DNA of 64,000 nt, taken from NCBI RefSeq assembly GCF_003148475.1, contig NZ_QGGG01000005.1, positions 186,001-250,000 of the forward strand, in the 5' to 3' direction. Shown in pieces: positions 50,296-58,821 of the stretch. Below the pieces are notes generated by a model. That model searched no databases. It was not told where the DNA came from and saw nothing but the letters and a program-made list of their open reading frames with translations. Source of the DNA: Pseudaminobacter salicylatoxidans. Lineage in GTDB: Bacteria > Pseudomonadota > Alphaproteobacteria > Rhizobiales > Rhizobiaceae. Positions within the stretch are counted from its first letter, which is position 1. Each line of letters starts with the position of its first letter. The position numbers and the translations under genes were made by a program.

Positions 50296-51750
50296 TCAGC
50301 GCATTCCAATCGTGAGATCGTGGCTCGGCAGACCGGCGGCTCCCGTTAGTCCGTTGGTTGCGGTCCGCCAAGGCGCATGACCCTTTTCGGTCTCCTTTCC
50401 CGAGGTGATGGTTTCTGTATCACGCTTTGGCTTGCCCGTTCCGCTATTGGCCGATCTTGCACCGTTCAGCCCTTCCAGCTGGCGTTCAGGCTGATAGCGG
50501 CCCTTGAGCGCCTGATCCGTCAAGGCGCGCAGATAGGCACCGGGAGAGCGGATGTCGGTCGAGCGTTCGAGAAGGATCGCCACCGTCACGCCAGCGTTCA
50601 GGTCGCCCATGGCACGCCGTGCCCGTTGCCAGGCGTCGGGCGAAATGCCGAGCATGGCACGTACGAGTTCGGCCGTTTGCATTACGTCTCGCCAGTCCCC
50701 GATGCCATCACGGGCATAAAGCGGAAATTGCGGACAGGCCGACAGAAGATTTTGGAGCGAGGGCAGGTGCGATATCGGCAAAGCCCCGTTTTCGGTCCTT
50801 GCCGCTCCCTGGCGGGGTGTTGCAGGACTGGAAGGGTTGCAGGCTGCAATCTCTTGCGTCGGCATGGTCGTTACGTCGCCGGAACCATTCGGATTTTCAC
50901 ACGCGCTTTTTCGCAAGCCTCTATCAAAAGGTGAATCTGAATCTGACTTCTGTATGTGGCGCTCATTTTCGGACTCATTGGCGCTCAATTCCGAAAGAGT
51001 CAGGCTGTCGAGATAGGCGTTTTCCACCGTTGAACGCAGCAATGACAGCGCATTTCGCCGTGTGGTGAGTTCTTCGACGCTGGCATTGCGGGCAAGCCGG
51101 CCGGAAAGCTCTTCCAGCTGGTCGGCAAAACTTTCCCACGCCCCTCCCCTGCCCTCTTGCAGGCCGGCCTGAACGGTTTTGGAAATGTCGCGCAGGTGGA
51201 TCGTCACTTCCATGCGCAGGCGCTGCAGGGTGCGCGCCTGAGCTCTGGCGCGCGCGGCATGAGCTTCGATCTCGGCCGCGCGCAAGGCCAGCGGCGAAAG
51301 ATCGAAACCGAAAGCGGTCTCGATCGCACCTCTCGTATCGCGGCAGGCGTAGCGCTTGCCGTTGGGGCTGTCGCGGCGCAGGATCATGCCCGCGTCCACA
51401 AGAGCCGCCAGATGCCGTCGCAGCGTGGCAGGCGCCATGCCGCGCGAGCGCAGGGAAAGCTCAGCATTGGACGGAAACACGATCAGCGGCTTCGAGCCGT
51501 CGATCTCGCTTGCCGGATGGAAGCTCAGCAGGGCCTCCAGGACGGCAATGGTGCGGTCCGAGAGGCCTAAAACTCCCCTCGCCTCGGTCAGCGACCGCAA
51601 GAGCCGCCATTTGTCGGCAGCAGCCGACTTTTCACCGTTGTTGCCGGCCGAAAGCTGTTTGCGCGCCTGTCTCACCCGCTCCTGGGTTGTAAACAAGGCA
51701 TGCGAAAGCGATCGACCGCCAAACGGCGTCGTTGCAAAACGCTCAGTCAT
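50296..51750 (-). CDS. repC: RepC, replication initiator of a repABC replicon
   Basis: 484 residues from the ATG at 51750, which follows GAGG; the frame is open to 51810 but that reaches into the ctRNA/leader region. The N-terminal half is typical RepC: TPFGGRSLSHALFTTQERVR, GLSDRTIAVLEALLSFHP and the winged-helix segment RGMAPATLRRHLAALVDAGM then RRDSPNGKRYACRD. In repABC replicons RepC binds an origin located inside its own coding sequence. The stretch around 50880-51010, lower in GC than its surroundings, is the candidate origin. Expression is expected to be limited by the counter-transcribed RNA upstream. Confidence 0.93.
   Translation of the reverse strand: MTERFATTPFGGRSLSHALFTTQERVRQARKQLSAGNNGEKSAAADKWRLLRSLTEARGVLGLSDRTIAVLEALLSFHPASEIDGSKPLIVFPSNAELSLRSRGMAPATLRRHLAALVDAGMILRRDSPNGKRYACRDTRGAIETAFGFDLSPLALRAAEIEAHAARARAQARTLQRLRMEVTIHLRDISKTVQAGLQEGRGGAWESFADQLEELSGRLARNASVEELTTRRNALSLLRSTVENAYLDSLTLSELSANESENERHIQKSDSDSPFDRGLRKSACENPNGSGDVTTMPTQEIAACNPSSPATPRQGAARTENGALPISHLPSLQNLLSACPQFPLYARDGIGDWRDVMQTAELVRAMLGISPDAWQRARRAMGDLNAGVTVAILLERSTDIRSPGAYLRALTDQALKGRYQPERQLEGLNGARSANSGTGKPKRDTETITSGKETEKGHAPWRTATNGLTGAAGLPSHDLTIGMR
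50880..51010. other. Candidate replication origin region inside repC
   Basis: This part of repC is noticeably AT-richer than the rest of the gene. repABC origins characterised elsewhere lie within repC at an AT-rich stretch. No iterons are evident, so the location is inferred from composition and family knowledge only. Confidence 0.3.
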
Positions 51751-51803
51751 CACTTCACCTCGATTCGAGGCAAGCAAAGCCGTTGTCGGAACGTGCCCAA
51801 CCC

Positions 51804-51892
51804 TTGACAATTCAGGTCGGAAGTGATTCTCTCACAATCGCTACATTGATGAGGGCTTCCGGAATGGTAACGTTTCGGGGGCCTTTTTCTTG
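51804..51892 (+). ncRNA. Counter-transcribed RNA (ctRNA, inc-alpha type) between repB and repC
   Basis: On the strand opposite to repABC, TTGACA at 51804-51809 forms a -35 box; the -10 near 51827-51832 is poor. About 45 nt downstream is an intrinsic terminator: GGCTTCCGGAA (51854-51864) pairs with TTTCGGGGGCC (51873-51883) in an 11-bp stem with some G-U pairs, followed by TTTTTCTT. The predicted RNA is ~50-60 nt, starting near 51838 and ending near 51890. Position, strand and size match the antisense RNAs that repress RepC synthesis and cause incompatibility in repABC plasmids. The remaining bases of the repB-repC spacer show no gene. Confidence 0.75.
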
Positions 51893-51998
51893 CCGGTTTC
51901 CTTTCTTTCTCAGTCTTTTCTACGCTTTGAGCACACTCACAGCCCGTTTTTGGCGACGCCCACTATGCGTGTGATTCGCCGGATGGGGGATAAAACGT

Positions 51999-53042
51999 CT
52001 ATTCGCCGCGCTGCTGTTCGAACCTTTCCAGCAATGCCGGCAGTTCCTCGCCCAGAAATTCGGCAAATCCTTTCGGGGCCGAAACCAGTTCCAGCCGCGG
52101 TGTTTTGGCGAGGTTGCCGAGGCGTGCGAAAACCTTGCCGCCGGCGTCACGAATCTCGGTCGCTGGCTGCGGTTTCGGCCTGCGCGCCAGCCGGTTGAAA
52201 AGCATGGCAAAACGTGCGTCGCTATCGACGGCCTTGAAGCGCTGGCTGGTGATCTCGTCGTCGGCCTTCACTCGGGCGGCTTCACCCTTCAGCATCTCGG
52301 CAAGTTCCATCCAGCGTGCGCGACCGGCCTTGGGCGCGGGGCCGATGGCATTGGCGACCTGCACCGGCAGCGCTTCGGCCACCTGCAGGTAGCGCGTCAT
52401 GTCGGCCTTGTGTAGCGACAGCGCCTCCTGCACCACGCCGCGCTCGAAGCCATGCCTGATCAGCGCATGCGCAAACAGCGCCCGCTCGATGAAGGAGAGG
52501 TTACGCCGCTCGGTGTTTTCCTTGCCCTGCGCCAGGACCAGTTCGGCATCGGTGAGGTTGCGCACGATGGCGCGCAGCGGCAATTCCAGCCGCAGCACGG
52601 CGCGCAAACGCCGGTGGCCATAGGCGGCCTGGAAGCGGCCCGGCTTTTCTGGATGCGGCCGCACCAGAACCGGCACCTGCTGGCCGCTGGCGCGGATGCT
52701 TTCCACCAGAGCCGCGAATTCGGGGTCGTGCCTGTCCTCGAAGCTCAGCCGGTCGGTGATGAAGGAGGCATCGACCAGCTTGGGATCGATCTCGACGATA
52801 CGCTCGCCGGCCTCCAGGCTTTCCTTGAGCTTGCGGGCGTCCTCGAGCTCGCGCGAGAGGCCGCCGAGCGACAATCCCATGGCCTTGACCGCGCCGGAGG
52901 CGCTGCGTGGGGCAGGCGCTGGCTGCGGCGCGGAAGAAGGTGCGGGTGCTGCCGGTTGCGGCAGCGAGGCAGGCGCGAGCTGTGCCGGCTGATCCATGCC
53001 GAACAGGGCCTTGAGCTGATCCTTGCGGTTTAATCCCGACAT
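51999..53042 (-). CDS. repB: RepB, ParB-like partition protein
   Basis: 347 residues. The ParB nuclease-like domain has FAALVESIRASGQQVPVLVR, FQAAYGHRRLRAVLRL and AQGKENTERRNLSFIERALF, followed by the HTH segment RGVVQEALSLHKADMTRYLQ. The N-terminus (MSGLNRKDQLKALFGMD) is typical of RepB. It binds parS centromere sites and works with RepA for segregation. GGGAGG precedes the ATG; the gene starts 11 nt after the repA stop. Candidate parS sites lie at 53102, 54621 and 54810. Confidence 0.95.
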   Translation of the reverse strand: MSGLNRKDQLKALFGMDQPAQLAPASLPQPAAPAPSSAPQPAPAPRSASGAVKAMGLSLGGLSRELEDARKLKESLEAGERIVEIDPKLVDASFITDRLSFEDRHDPEFAALVESIRASGQQVPVLVRPHPEKPGRFQAAYGHRRLRAVLRLELPLRAIVRNLTDAELVLAQGKENTERRNLSFIERALFAHALIRHGFERGVVQEALSLHKADMTRYLQVAEALPVQVANAIGPAPKAGRARWMELAEMLKGEAARVKADDEITSQRFKAVDSDARFAMLFNRLARRPKPQPATEIRDAGGKVFARLGNLAKTPRLELVSAPKGFAEFLGEELPALLERFEQQRGE

Positions 53043-53053
53043 GTCGTCCTCCC

Positions 53054-54295
53054 TTACCCTGCCCGGTTCCAGGCCTTGAGGATCAGGCCCTCGATCTCGG
53101 AGTTGACAGCTGTCAACGATTCCATCGCGCGGTCGTATGTGCTGCGCGTAAAGTTCTCGCGCGCCACTTCGTAAAGCGTCTGCTTGGTCAGGCCAGCATC
53201 GGAAAAGGCGGTGGATTTGACCAGCGGCGCCGTCAGCACGCGCGCGCCGAACAGCGAGCGCAGGAAGCCGGCGATCTGCGTTTGTGGCCCGTCATTTGGC
53301 TCGTAGCGGGTGATGAGATAACGCATGAAATCAAAATTCAGGGCGCCGCCCGCCTCGCGCACCACCGCCAGAAGGTCGGCAGTCATGAACAGGAACTGGC
53401 TCATGGAGGCGACGTCAAGCATCTGCGGATGCACCGTTACCAGCACCGAGGTTGCCGCGCACAGCGCAGACAGCGTCAGGAAGCCGAGTTGCGGCGGGCA
53501 ATCGACGACGATCACGTCATAATCGTCCGCCACTTCGGCGAAAGCCGCCTGCACGCGTGCAAAGAACAGCGTTTCGCCGGTGTCCGCGCCACTCTGGCGG
53601 GCTGACAGCATATGCGGCGTGGTGTGTTCGAATTCCTGCAGTTCAAGATTGCCCGGAACGAGGTCGAGGCCGTCGAAATAGGTCTTGCGGATGATGTCGC
53701 GCAACGGCCGCCGGCTGTCGTCGTAGCGGATCGCGCCATAGAGCGTGTCGTTGCCGGTAAGGTCGAGTTCTGGCTGATAGCCGAACAGCGCCGACATCGA
53801 GGCTTGCGGATCGAGATCAACCGCCAGCACGCGAAAACCCGACAGTGCCAGATGCTGGGCCAGATGCGTGCTGGTCGTGGTCTTGCCCGAGCCGCCCTTG
53901 AAGTTGGTAACGGCAATCACCTGCAGGTGCTCGCCGAGTTCGGCATTGCGGCGCGGCAGGTAAGTGCGCGCCTTGGCGCCACCCTGATCGGCCAGATGCC
54001 GGCGCAGCGCGTTGATGTCTGCCAAAGTATAATGCCGGCGCCCGCCGGGGCCGGTCTCGGGCTGCGGCCCCTCGCCGGCGATGGAAAGCTGGCGCAGATA
54101 GCCATCGGAAACGCCGATGAGCTTGGCCGCCTCGCCGCTGGTGAACTTGCGTAGCGCCTTGCGCGATTCAGGCTGGAACAGACGGCTGCGCATGGCCTGA
54201 AGCTGCGCCGACAGCATCTCCGCGTCGGCGGCGATGGCGCGGTCGGTGGATAACACCACCCCGCTCTCCGAATGTCCCCAGGCCTGGTCCTGCAT
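53054..54295 (-). CDS. repA: RepA, ParA-like partition ATPase and autoregulator
   Basis: 413 residues from the ATG at 54295, which has GAGG 5 nt upstream; an ATG at 54310 gives 418 residues but a weak ribosome-binding site. An N-terminal HTH region has GEAAKLIGVSDGYLRQLS and RRHYTLADINALRRHL. The deviant Walker A is NFKGGSGKTTTSTHLA (~residues 128-143), with Walker B-like VIVVDCPPQLGFLTLSAL. It forms ATP-dependent assemblies for plasmid segregation and, with RepB, represses the repABC promoter upstream of itself. First gene of the repABC operon. Confidence 0.95.
   Translation of the reverse strand: MQDQAWGHSESGVVLSTDRAIAADAEMLSAQLQAMRSRLFQPESRKALRKFTSGEAAKLIGVSDGYLRQLSIAGEGPQPETGPGGRRHYTLADINALRRHLADQGGAKARTYLPRRNAELGEHLQVIAVTNFKGGSGKTTTSTHLAQHLALSGFRVLAVDLDPQASMSALFGYQPELDLTGNDTLYGAIRYDDSRRPLRDIIRKTYFDGLDLVPGNLELQEFEHTTPHMLSARQSGADTGETLFFARVQAAFAEVADDYDVIVVDCPPQLGFLTLSALCAATSVLVTVHPQMLDVASMSQFLFMTADLLAVVREAGGALNFDFMRYLITRYEPNDGPQTQIAGFLRSLFGARVLTAPLVKSTAFSDAGLTKQTLYEVARENFTRSTYDRAMESLTAVNSEIEGLILKAWNRAG
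53102..53117. other. parS-like centromere site (inside 3' end of repA)
   Basis: GTTGACAGCTGTCAAC is a perfect 16-bp palindrome fitting the repABC centromere consensus GTTNNNNGCNNNNAAC bound by RepB. It lies within the last 65 nt of repA coding sequence. Two further matches lie upstream of repA. Confidence 0.8.
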
Positions 54296-54620
54296 GTGTG
54301 CCTCAATCATTTTTTAACTTTCTGTCCGGTCGCTCTTGAGGCGCGGTTTTGCCGCAAAATGCCCGAAACAGCGGGTAATTCGCGGATCATGCGCCGATTC
54401 GGCCTGCAAGGTCGAATCCTGACCTACGCAAGCCGATGTTTTTACGCAGAAAGGCAGCAATAACGATTTTGAAATCCGGTTACGGCTGCCGTACTTGATT
54501 ACGCTGGAAATCCGTAACAACTTGCCGAGGCGTGTGAGTCGCGTCAAGGCATTTATAGTTAACGGAAATTAACCATTTGGCCGAGGCTGCTGACGCATTC
54601 ACTTTGGATGCCTGCGGTTT

Positions 54621-54636
54621 GTTGGCAGCTATCAAC
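54621..54636. other. parS-like centromere site
   Basis: GTTGGCAGCTATCAAC matches the repABC centromere pattern GTTNNNNGCNNNNAAC, with one asymmetric pair in the arms. It is 326 nt upstream of the repA start and a likely RepB binding site. Confidence 0.75.
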
Positions 54637-54809
54637 GAGGTGGTGGTTTGGCGCCGGCTGGCAGCGCGCTGGTCCGGGGCGGATGACCGGACTTGACGCC
54701 CGCCGTGGCGCGGCCGTCAAGATATATCTGCGACCGCGATGCTTCATATATCAGCCTGCGCCGTTCGCGCGGGGCGCGGTCTGGCCGGCAAGGATGCGCG
54801 TTGGGCGCG

Positions 54810-54825
54810 GTTGGGAGCTGTCAAC
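54810..54825. other. parS-like centromere site
   Basis: GTTGGGAGCTGTCAAC matches GTTNNNNGCNNNNAAC. It lies 189 nt beyond the previous site, forming a two-site cluster upstream of repA. It is the third match near the locus. Confidence 0.7.
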
Positions 54826-55128
54826 GAATAGGGCGTGGCGATGCATGCCGGCCACGCCGCACCGCAGGCGCTCGCGTGAGCGGGTCTGGCGAGCCGCCAA
54901 AACCTTTTCGCCGCTCGCTTGAACGGCGGCAGGCCATGGCGCCGCTCCAAACTGACCGAAGTGTCGAGATGGGAGGGGCGCCGCAATCACCCGCCATGAT
55001 CAGAATGCCGGGGATGAATGCCGGCGACATGCGGTTTGTGCTGGAAGATGCGGCCGCCTTCCTGCGAAAATATCTGCGTTGGCCATCTGGCCTTCACGGG
55101 CAAGGCAGCGCAGCAACGGAGCGTAGAC

Positions 55129-56244
55129 ATGGAACCCATCTGGGCGGTCGGATTGATGACCGGAACCGTGCTCGACGGAAATATCGACGTCGCCTTGCTC
55201 AAGACCGATGGCGAAAGCATTGAGACGTTCGGTGCCTACGCGCTCGTGCCTTATCCGGCAACGATCCGCGACAAGCTTGAGGAAGCCCAGCAGGCCGCGC
55301 GCGCCTGGAACTTCGACGGGCCGGAACCCGCCCTCTTCGCCGAGGTCGAGGCGGAGCTGACATGCGCGCAGGCAGCCGCAGTCATGAAGGTCGTGGAAGA
55401 AGAGGGTATGACCATGGCCGAAATCGGCGTGGTCGGCTTCCATGGCCAGACCGTTCTGCATCGCGGACCGCGCAATGGTCGCCTCGGCGACACCCGCCAA
55501 CTCGGCGATGGCGAGCTGATGCATTCCATTCTCGGCACGAGGGTTGTCTATGACTTCCGCTCCGCCGATGTTCGCGCCGGAGGGCAGGGCGCGCCGCTGG
55601 TGGCGGCCTATCATGCCGCGCTGCTCGGCAAGGCCGGCGCGCGTGGCGACAGCGCCATCCTCAATCTGGGCGGCGTCGGCAATGTCACCTGGTGGGACGG
55701 CGATGGCGAGCTGGTCGCCTTCGACACCGGTCCGGCGAATGCGCCGATCAATGATTTCGTCCGGGCGAGGGGGCTGGGCGAGATGGACCGCGACGGCGCG
55801 CTTGCGGGTGCGGGCAGGGTGGACGAGGCGCGGCTGCAAGAGCTGCTGCGGCATCCCTATCTCACCGCGGACTATCCGAAGTCGCTCGACCGGTTCGACT
55901 TTACGGCGGCGATGGCCGACGGGCTCGGCGACGCGGACGGCGCTGCCCTCCTGACGGCCTTCAGCGCTTCCTGTGTGGGCAAGGCGCTCGACCTCCTGCC
56001 ACGACGGCCGGAAAAGCTCTACGTCTCGGGCGGCGGGCGGCGCAACCCGACGCTGATGGCGATGCTGGACGAGCGGGCACGGGTCGAGACGGTTTCGGCC
56101 GACCGGCTCGGCTGGCGGGGTGATGCGGTGGAAGCGGAATGCTTTGCGTTCCTTGCAGTGCGCGCGTTGCGTGCCCTGCCGATCAGCTTCCCCAGCACGA
56201 CCGGCGTGCCCGAACCAATGACCGGGGGCCGCATCGCCGGCTAG
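55129..56244 (+). CDS. anmK: Anhydro-N-acetylmuramic acid kinase
   Basis: 371-residue cytoplasmic kinase of cell-wall recycling, converting 1,6-anhydro-MurNAc to MurNAc-6-phosphate with ATP. Landmarks are [20 protein letters not shown] (ATP site, ~residues 6-25), [13 protein letters not shown] (~103-115), [36 protein letters not shown] and the C-terminal [21 protein letters not shown] 55129 follows ACGGAG; the frame extends upstream to 55018 without conserved sequence. It stands alone beside repABC, a typical core gene carried on a chromid. Confidence 0.95.
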   Translation: MEPIWAVGLMTGTVLDGNIDVALLKTDGESIETFGAYALVPYPATIRDKLEEAQQAARAWNFDGPEPALFAEVEAELTCAQAAAVMKVVEEEGMTMAEIGVVGFHGQTVLHRGPRNGRLGDTRQLGDGELMHSILGTRVVYDFRSADVRAGGQGAPLVAAYHAALLGKAGARGDSAILNLGGVGNVTWWDGDGELVAFDTGPANAPINDFVRARGLGEMDRDGALAGAGRVDEARLQELLRHPYLTADYPKSLDRFDFTAAMADGLGDADGAALLTAFSASCVGKALDLLPRRPEKLYVSGGGRRNPTLMAMLDERARVETVSADRLGWRGDAVEAECFAFLAVRALRALPISFPSTTGVPEPMTGGRIAG

Positions 56245-56394
56245 GATATACTTAGCCGGGTAAGTATACGGCTTCGCGGCGACTGCTGAGGAGGCGCGAG
56301 ATGCCCGCAAAGACCAGTGTTGCCTGTCTCCTTTGCGCCGGATGCATGTCGTTTTCCCGAGCGCGAGCCAGCATCTTCTGTGATGTGATCGTGG

Positions 56395-56560
56395 CCGTTC
56401 TAGGTGCCGCTCCGAAGGTTTCGGAGGGGAGAATTGGGAAGCCGGTCAAAAAGCCGGCGCTGCCCCCGCAACGGTGGTGGAGCAGATTCACGGCGGTCGT
56501 GACGATCCGCCAGGATCGGCTCCAGAGTCCGCAAACCAGCCTCGAACGATTGCGAACCGA
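56395..56560 (+). ncRNA. Cobalamin (B12) riboswitch
   Basis: The order of conserved blocks fits an alphaproteobacterial cobalamin riboswitch: GGTGCC near 56403, GGGAGAATTGGGAAGCCGGT (56426-56446), the hallmark GCCGGCGCTGCCCCCGCAAC (56453-56472) and the closing GAGTCCGCAAACCAGCCT (56525-56542). A hairpin GGGCAAG-ATCG-CTTGCCC (56595-56612) lies downstream and may be part of the expression platform, though it lacks a T-tract. Such riboswitches normally turn genes off when B12 is plentiful. The genes that follow are the small unknown gene at 56669 and the Rieske oxygenase. Confidence 0.85.
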
Positions 56561-56668
56561 CTGATCGCGGTGGGCGGTCAAGAGGCAGCGCTGAGGGCAA
56601 GATCGCTTGCCCGCCCGCTAAACCTCCATCACCACCAGTTCAGTCCTTGTGCAAGGCGAGGACAGGAC

Positions 56669-56980
56669 ATGGATACGGGCAATCCTCCGATCCCGGTGCA
56701 GCGGGCAGGTGCGGCCGCCGGTTGCCCATCCGCCGACGGGACGCGGTGTCGGCCCGGTCCGCGCGTCATGGCTTCCGTCTCGCCGCTGCCGCCGCCCGCG
56801 GAAATATTCATCGACTGGCTGATGTCGGTTCCGGTCGGCGCCGATCTTGCGGCGGCCGCGCGCAATCAGATCGGGCTGATCGACCGCCGTGCGCCGCTTC
56901 ATCCGGACGTCCGCCGCCTGCGCATGCTGCTGTCTGCGCTGGCTGGCAGTGCCGGCCCTTCCCGGCTTCCAGCCTATTGA
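56669..56980 (+). CDS. Hypothetical protein, 103 residues, downstream of B12 riboswitch
   Basis: A 103-codon frame beginning ATG at 56669 after AGGACAGG, 109 nt past the riboswitch end. The first ~35 residues are low complexity (Gly/Ala/Pro/Arg). The C-terminal part looks like a folded helical segment: PPPAEIFIDWLMSVPVGADL, NQIGLIDRRAPLHPDVRRL, RMLLSALAG. No family is recognised and there is no signal peptide. It precedes the Rieske oxygenase, so both may be riboswitch-controlled. A 55-codon frame from 56989 follows with close spacing but overlaps the oxygenase start and is not called. Confidence 0.5.
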   Translation: MDTGNPPIPVQRAGAAAGCPSADGTRCRPGPRVMASVSPLPPPAEIFIDWLMSVPVGADLAAAARNQIGLIDRRAPLHPDVRRLRMLLSALAGSAGPSRLPAY

Positions 56981-57121
56981 GGCGCACGATGACCAGCGCA
57001 TCCGCAATCTTCGTGAGAAGCCCGCGCAGGCGGGCCAGCGCCCCTGTGACATTCGCCCGCAAGCCGGATGCTGCCGGCACCGCCTTCATTCTTCCCAACC
57101 CAAGCCAGACAGGATGCCGCC

Positions 57122-58348
57122 ATGGGTGTAATTTCCATTCAGAACTATGCCAGTAACGATCCGATCGATGCACTCGTGGCGGCCCACCAGCCGGGACACG
57201 GCCTGACGCGGGCGTTCTACAGCGATCCTGCCATTTATGAGCGCGACATGGAGCGTCTTTTCAGGCGTCACTGGCACTGTCTCGCGCATGAAAGCGTCAT
57301 TCCCAATCCGGGCGATTTCGAACTGTTCAGGATCGAGAACGAGGCGATCATTCTGTCGCGCGGCATGGATGGAAGCGTCCATGCCATGCTCAATGTATGC
57401 CGCCATCGCGGCGCGGAGGTCTGCACCAAGCCCAAGGGCAACGCAAAATTCTTCGTCTGCCCCTATCACGCCTGGACCTATTCCAATGACGGCAGCTTGC
57501 GCGCCGCACGCCTGATGCCGAAGGATTTCGACCGTTCGGCACATGGGCTGAAAAAGCTGCATGTGCGTGTCGCCTCGGGGCTGGTCTTCATCACATTCGC
57601 CGAAAATCCGCTCGATTTCGACCCGATCGAGCAGTCGCTGCGCACCAGTTGCGGCCAGTATGGCTGGGGCGAGGCGAAAGTGGCGTACCGCCAGACCTAC
57701 GCCGTCGATGCCAACTGGAAGCTGGCGGTCGAGAACTATGTCGAATGCTATCATTGCGGCCCTGCGCATCCCGAATATTCGCAGACCCATGCGCTCGAGC
57801 AACCGCCGGAAATGATCGAGAAGCTCAACCAGGCGATGGAAGGGCGCACCTGCGCGCTGGGCGTGGAGATCGGCAGCGGCAATCATTGGCAGACCTCCAT
57901 CAACGGGCAGGAGGCGATCCACACATTCCGCTACGCGCTCTATGACGGCGTCTCGACCGGCAGCGAGGACGGCAAGCCGGTGGCGCCGCTGATGGGCCGC
58001 TTCACCGACTATGATGGCGGTGTCACCTCCATCCATCTCGGCGGCACGAGCTTCTTCGTCTGCTATCCGGACCACGGCATGATCTATCGCTTCATCCCCA
58101 AGACGGTGGATACATGCGAAATGGAGCTGATCTGGCTGGTGCGCGGCGACGCCGAGGAGGGCCGCGACTACGATCTGGAGAAGCTGACCTGGCTGTGGAA
58201 GGTTACCACCGAGGAAGACAAGAAGATCATCGAGCACACCGCGCGCGGTGTCGCCTCCCGCTTCTTCGAGCCGGGTCCGATCGCTCCGATGGAGTATAAT
58301 GAGCTGCGCTATATAGGCTGGTATCTCGACGAAATCAGCCGGCCTTGA
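57122..58348 (+). CDS. Rieske [2Fe-2S] aromatic-ring-hydroxylating-type oxygenase, alpha subunit
   Basis: 408-residue oxygenase component. The Rieske cluster ligands are CRHRGAEVC and CPYHAWTYS (Cys-x-His, Cys-x2-His; ~residues 93-125). The mononuclear iron site is ENYVECYHCGPAHPEY, with two His and a later Asp expected. The sequence is closest in style to Rieske demethylases acting on quaternary amines (glycine betaine, stachydrine, carnitine). ATG 57122 follows CAGGA; the frame extends upstream without conserved residues. No reductase gene is adjacent, so electrons must come from elsewhere. Its position behind a cobalamin riboswitch is unusual and suggests a link to B12 status. Confidence 0.9.
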   Translation: MGVISIQNYASNDPIDALVAAHQPGHGLTRAFYSDPAIYERDMERLFRRHWHCLAHESVIPNPGDFELFRIENEAIILSRGMDGSVHAMLNVCRHRGAEVCTKPKGNAKFFVCPYHAWTYSNDGSLRAARLMPKDFDRSAHGLKKLHVRVASGLVFITFAENPLDFDPIEQSLRTSCGQYGWGEAKVAYRQTYAVDANWKLAVENYVECYHCGPAHPEYSQTHALEQPPEMIEKLNQAMEGRTCALGVEIGSGNHWQTSINGQEAIHTFRYALYDGVSTGSEDGKPVAPLMGRFTDYDGGVTSIHLGGTSFFVCYPDHGMIYRFIPKTVDTCEMELIWLVRGDAEEGRDYDLEKLTWLWKVTTEEDKKIIEHTARGVASRFFEPGPIAPMEYNELRYIGWYLDEISRP

Positions 58349-58516
58349 CGTAAAGGGACCGCCACGCTCCCGAACCTCCAAAGCACCATGCCGGCATCGC
58401 GTGCCGGCATGGTCGCGCGAGCCCGGAAAACCTCCGGTCGCAGCAGCATTCCCATCACGCTTTTTCCGTTGCTCTTGATCCTTCCGCCATTCCGGCCTAT
58501 GCCTAGCGAAGCAAAA

Positions 58517-58605
58517 TTCGTTGGGGTGCCGTAAGGCTGAGAGGTGCGATCCGTGCCAACCCATTGAACCTGATCCGGGTAATACCTGCGTAGGGAACGG
58601 AGTTT
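58517..58605 (+). ncRNA. TPP (thi-box) riboswitch
   Basis: Classic THI element: GGGGTGCC at 58523-58530, GGCTGAGAGGTG near 58535 and the conserved ACCTGATCCGGGTAATACC (58568-58586) followed by TGCGTAGGGAA. It senses thiamine diphosphate and lowers expression of downstream biosynthesis genes when TPP is abundant. The first clear gene downstream is thiO at 58822. The intervening ~215 nt contain small hairpins (for example GGCAG-TTTCC-CTGCC near 58623-58637) and a 39-codon frame at 58703 that is not supported as a gene. Confidence 0.95.
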
Positions 58606-58821
58606 GGCATGTCGCGAACCAGGGCAGTTTCCCTGCCGGAGCAGAAGTCTCCGTATAGCGTTCATGACGTTTCGAATTCCGCCTGGAATGAGAAACGGTA
58701 CGATGAACGAAGAAACGCCTGTCTTCCAGACGACCTTGCAAGCCTCCTTCATCCCGATCAGCGTCCTCATTGCAGGCGCTGACGGCAACGCCGTTCGTGT
58801 CGATCCTGCTGGAGGTCGATG

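Larger units (their letters stand above)
54296..55128. promoter_or_regulatory. repABC upstream region: promoter, possible RepA operator, parS sites
   Basis: About 830 nt between repA and anmK without a supported gene. Adjacent to repA the DNA is AT-rich. On the minus strand ACTATAAAT (around 54552-54560) could be a -10 element, and the dyad GTTAA-N6-TTAAC (54558-54573) overlaps it, a plausible RepA operator. Two parS-like 16-mers (54621 and 54810) follow. Several overlapping short frames (54559-55030) show no domain or start signal and are left out. No tRNA or transposase remnant is visible. Confidence 0.5.

Noticed and set aside
50063-50371. 102-codon minus-strand frame overlapping the repC 3' end
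   Set aside because: Overlaps repC in another frame, low-complexity polar sequence, no start signal.
56595-56612. GGGCAAG-ATCG-CTTGCCC hairpin read as an intrinsic terminator
   Set aside because: No T-tract follows; kept only as a possible part of the riboswitch expression platform.
56989-57156. 55-codon frame between the 103-residue gene and the Rieske gene
   Set aside because: Spacing and GAGGCG look good, but it overlaps the oxygenase start by 35 nt and has an Arg/Pro-rich, unconserved-looking sequence; mentioned only in a finding.
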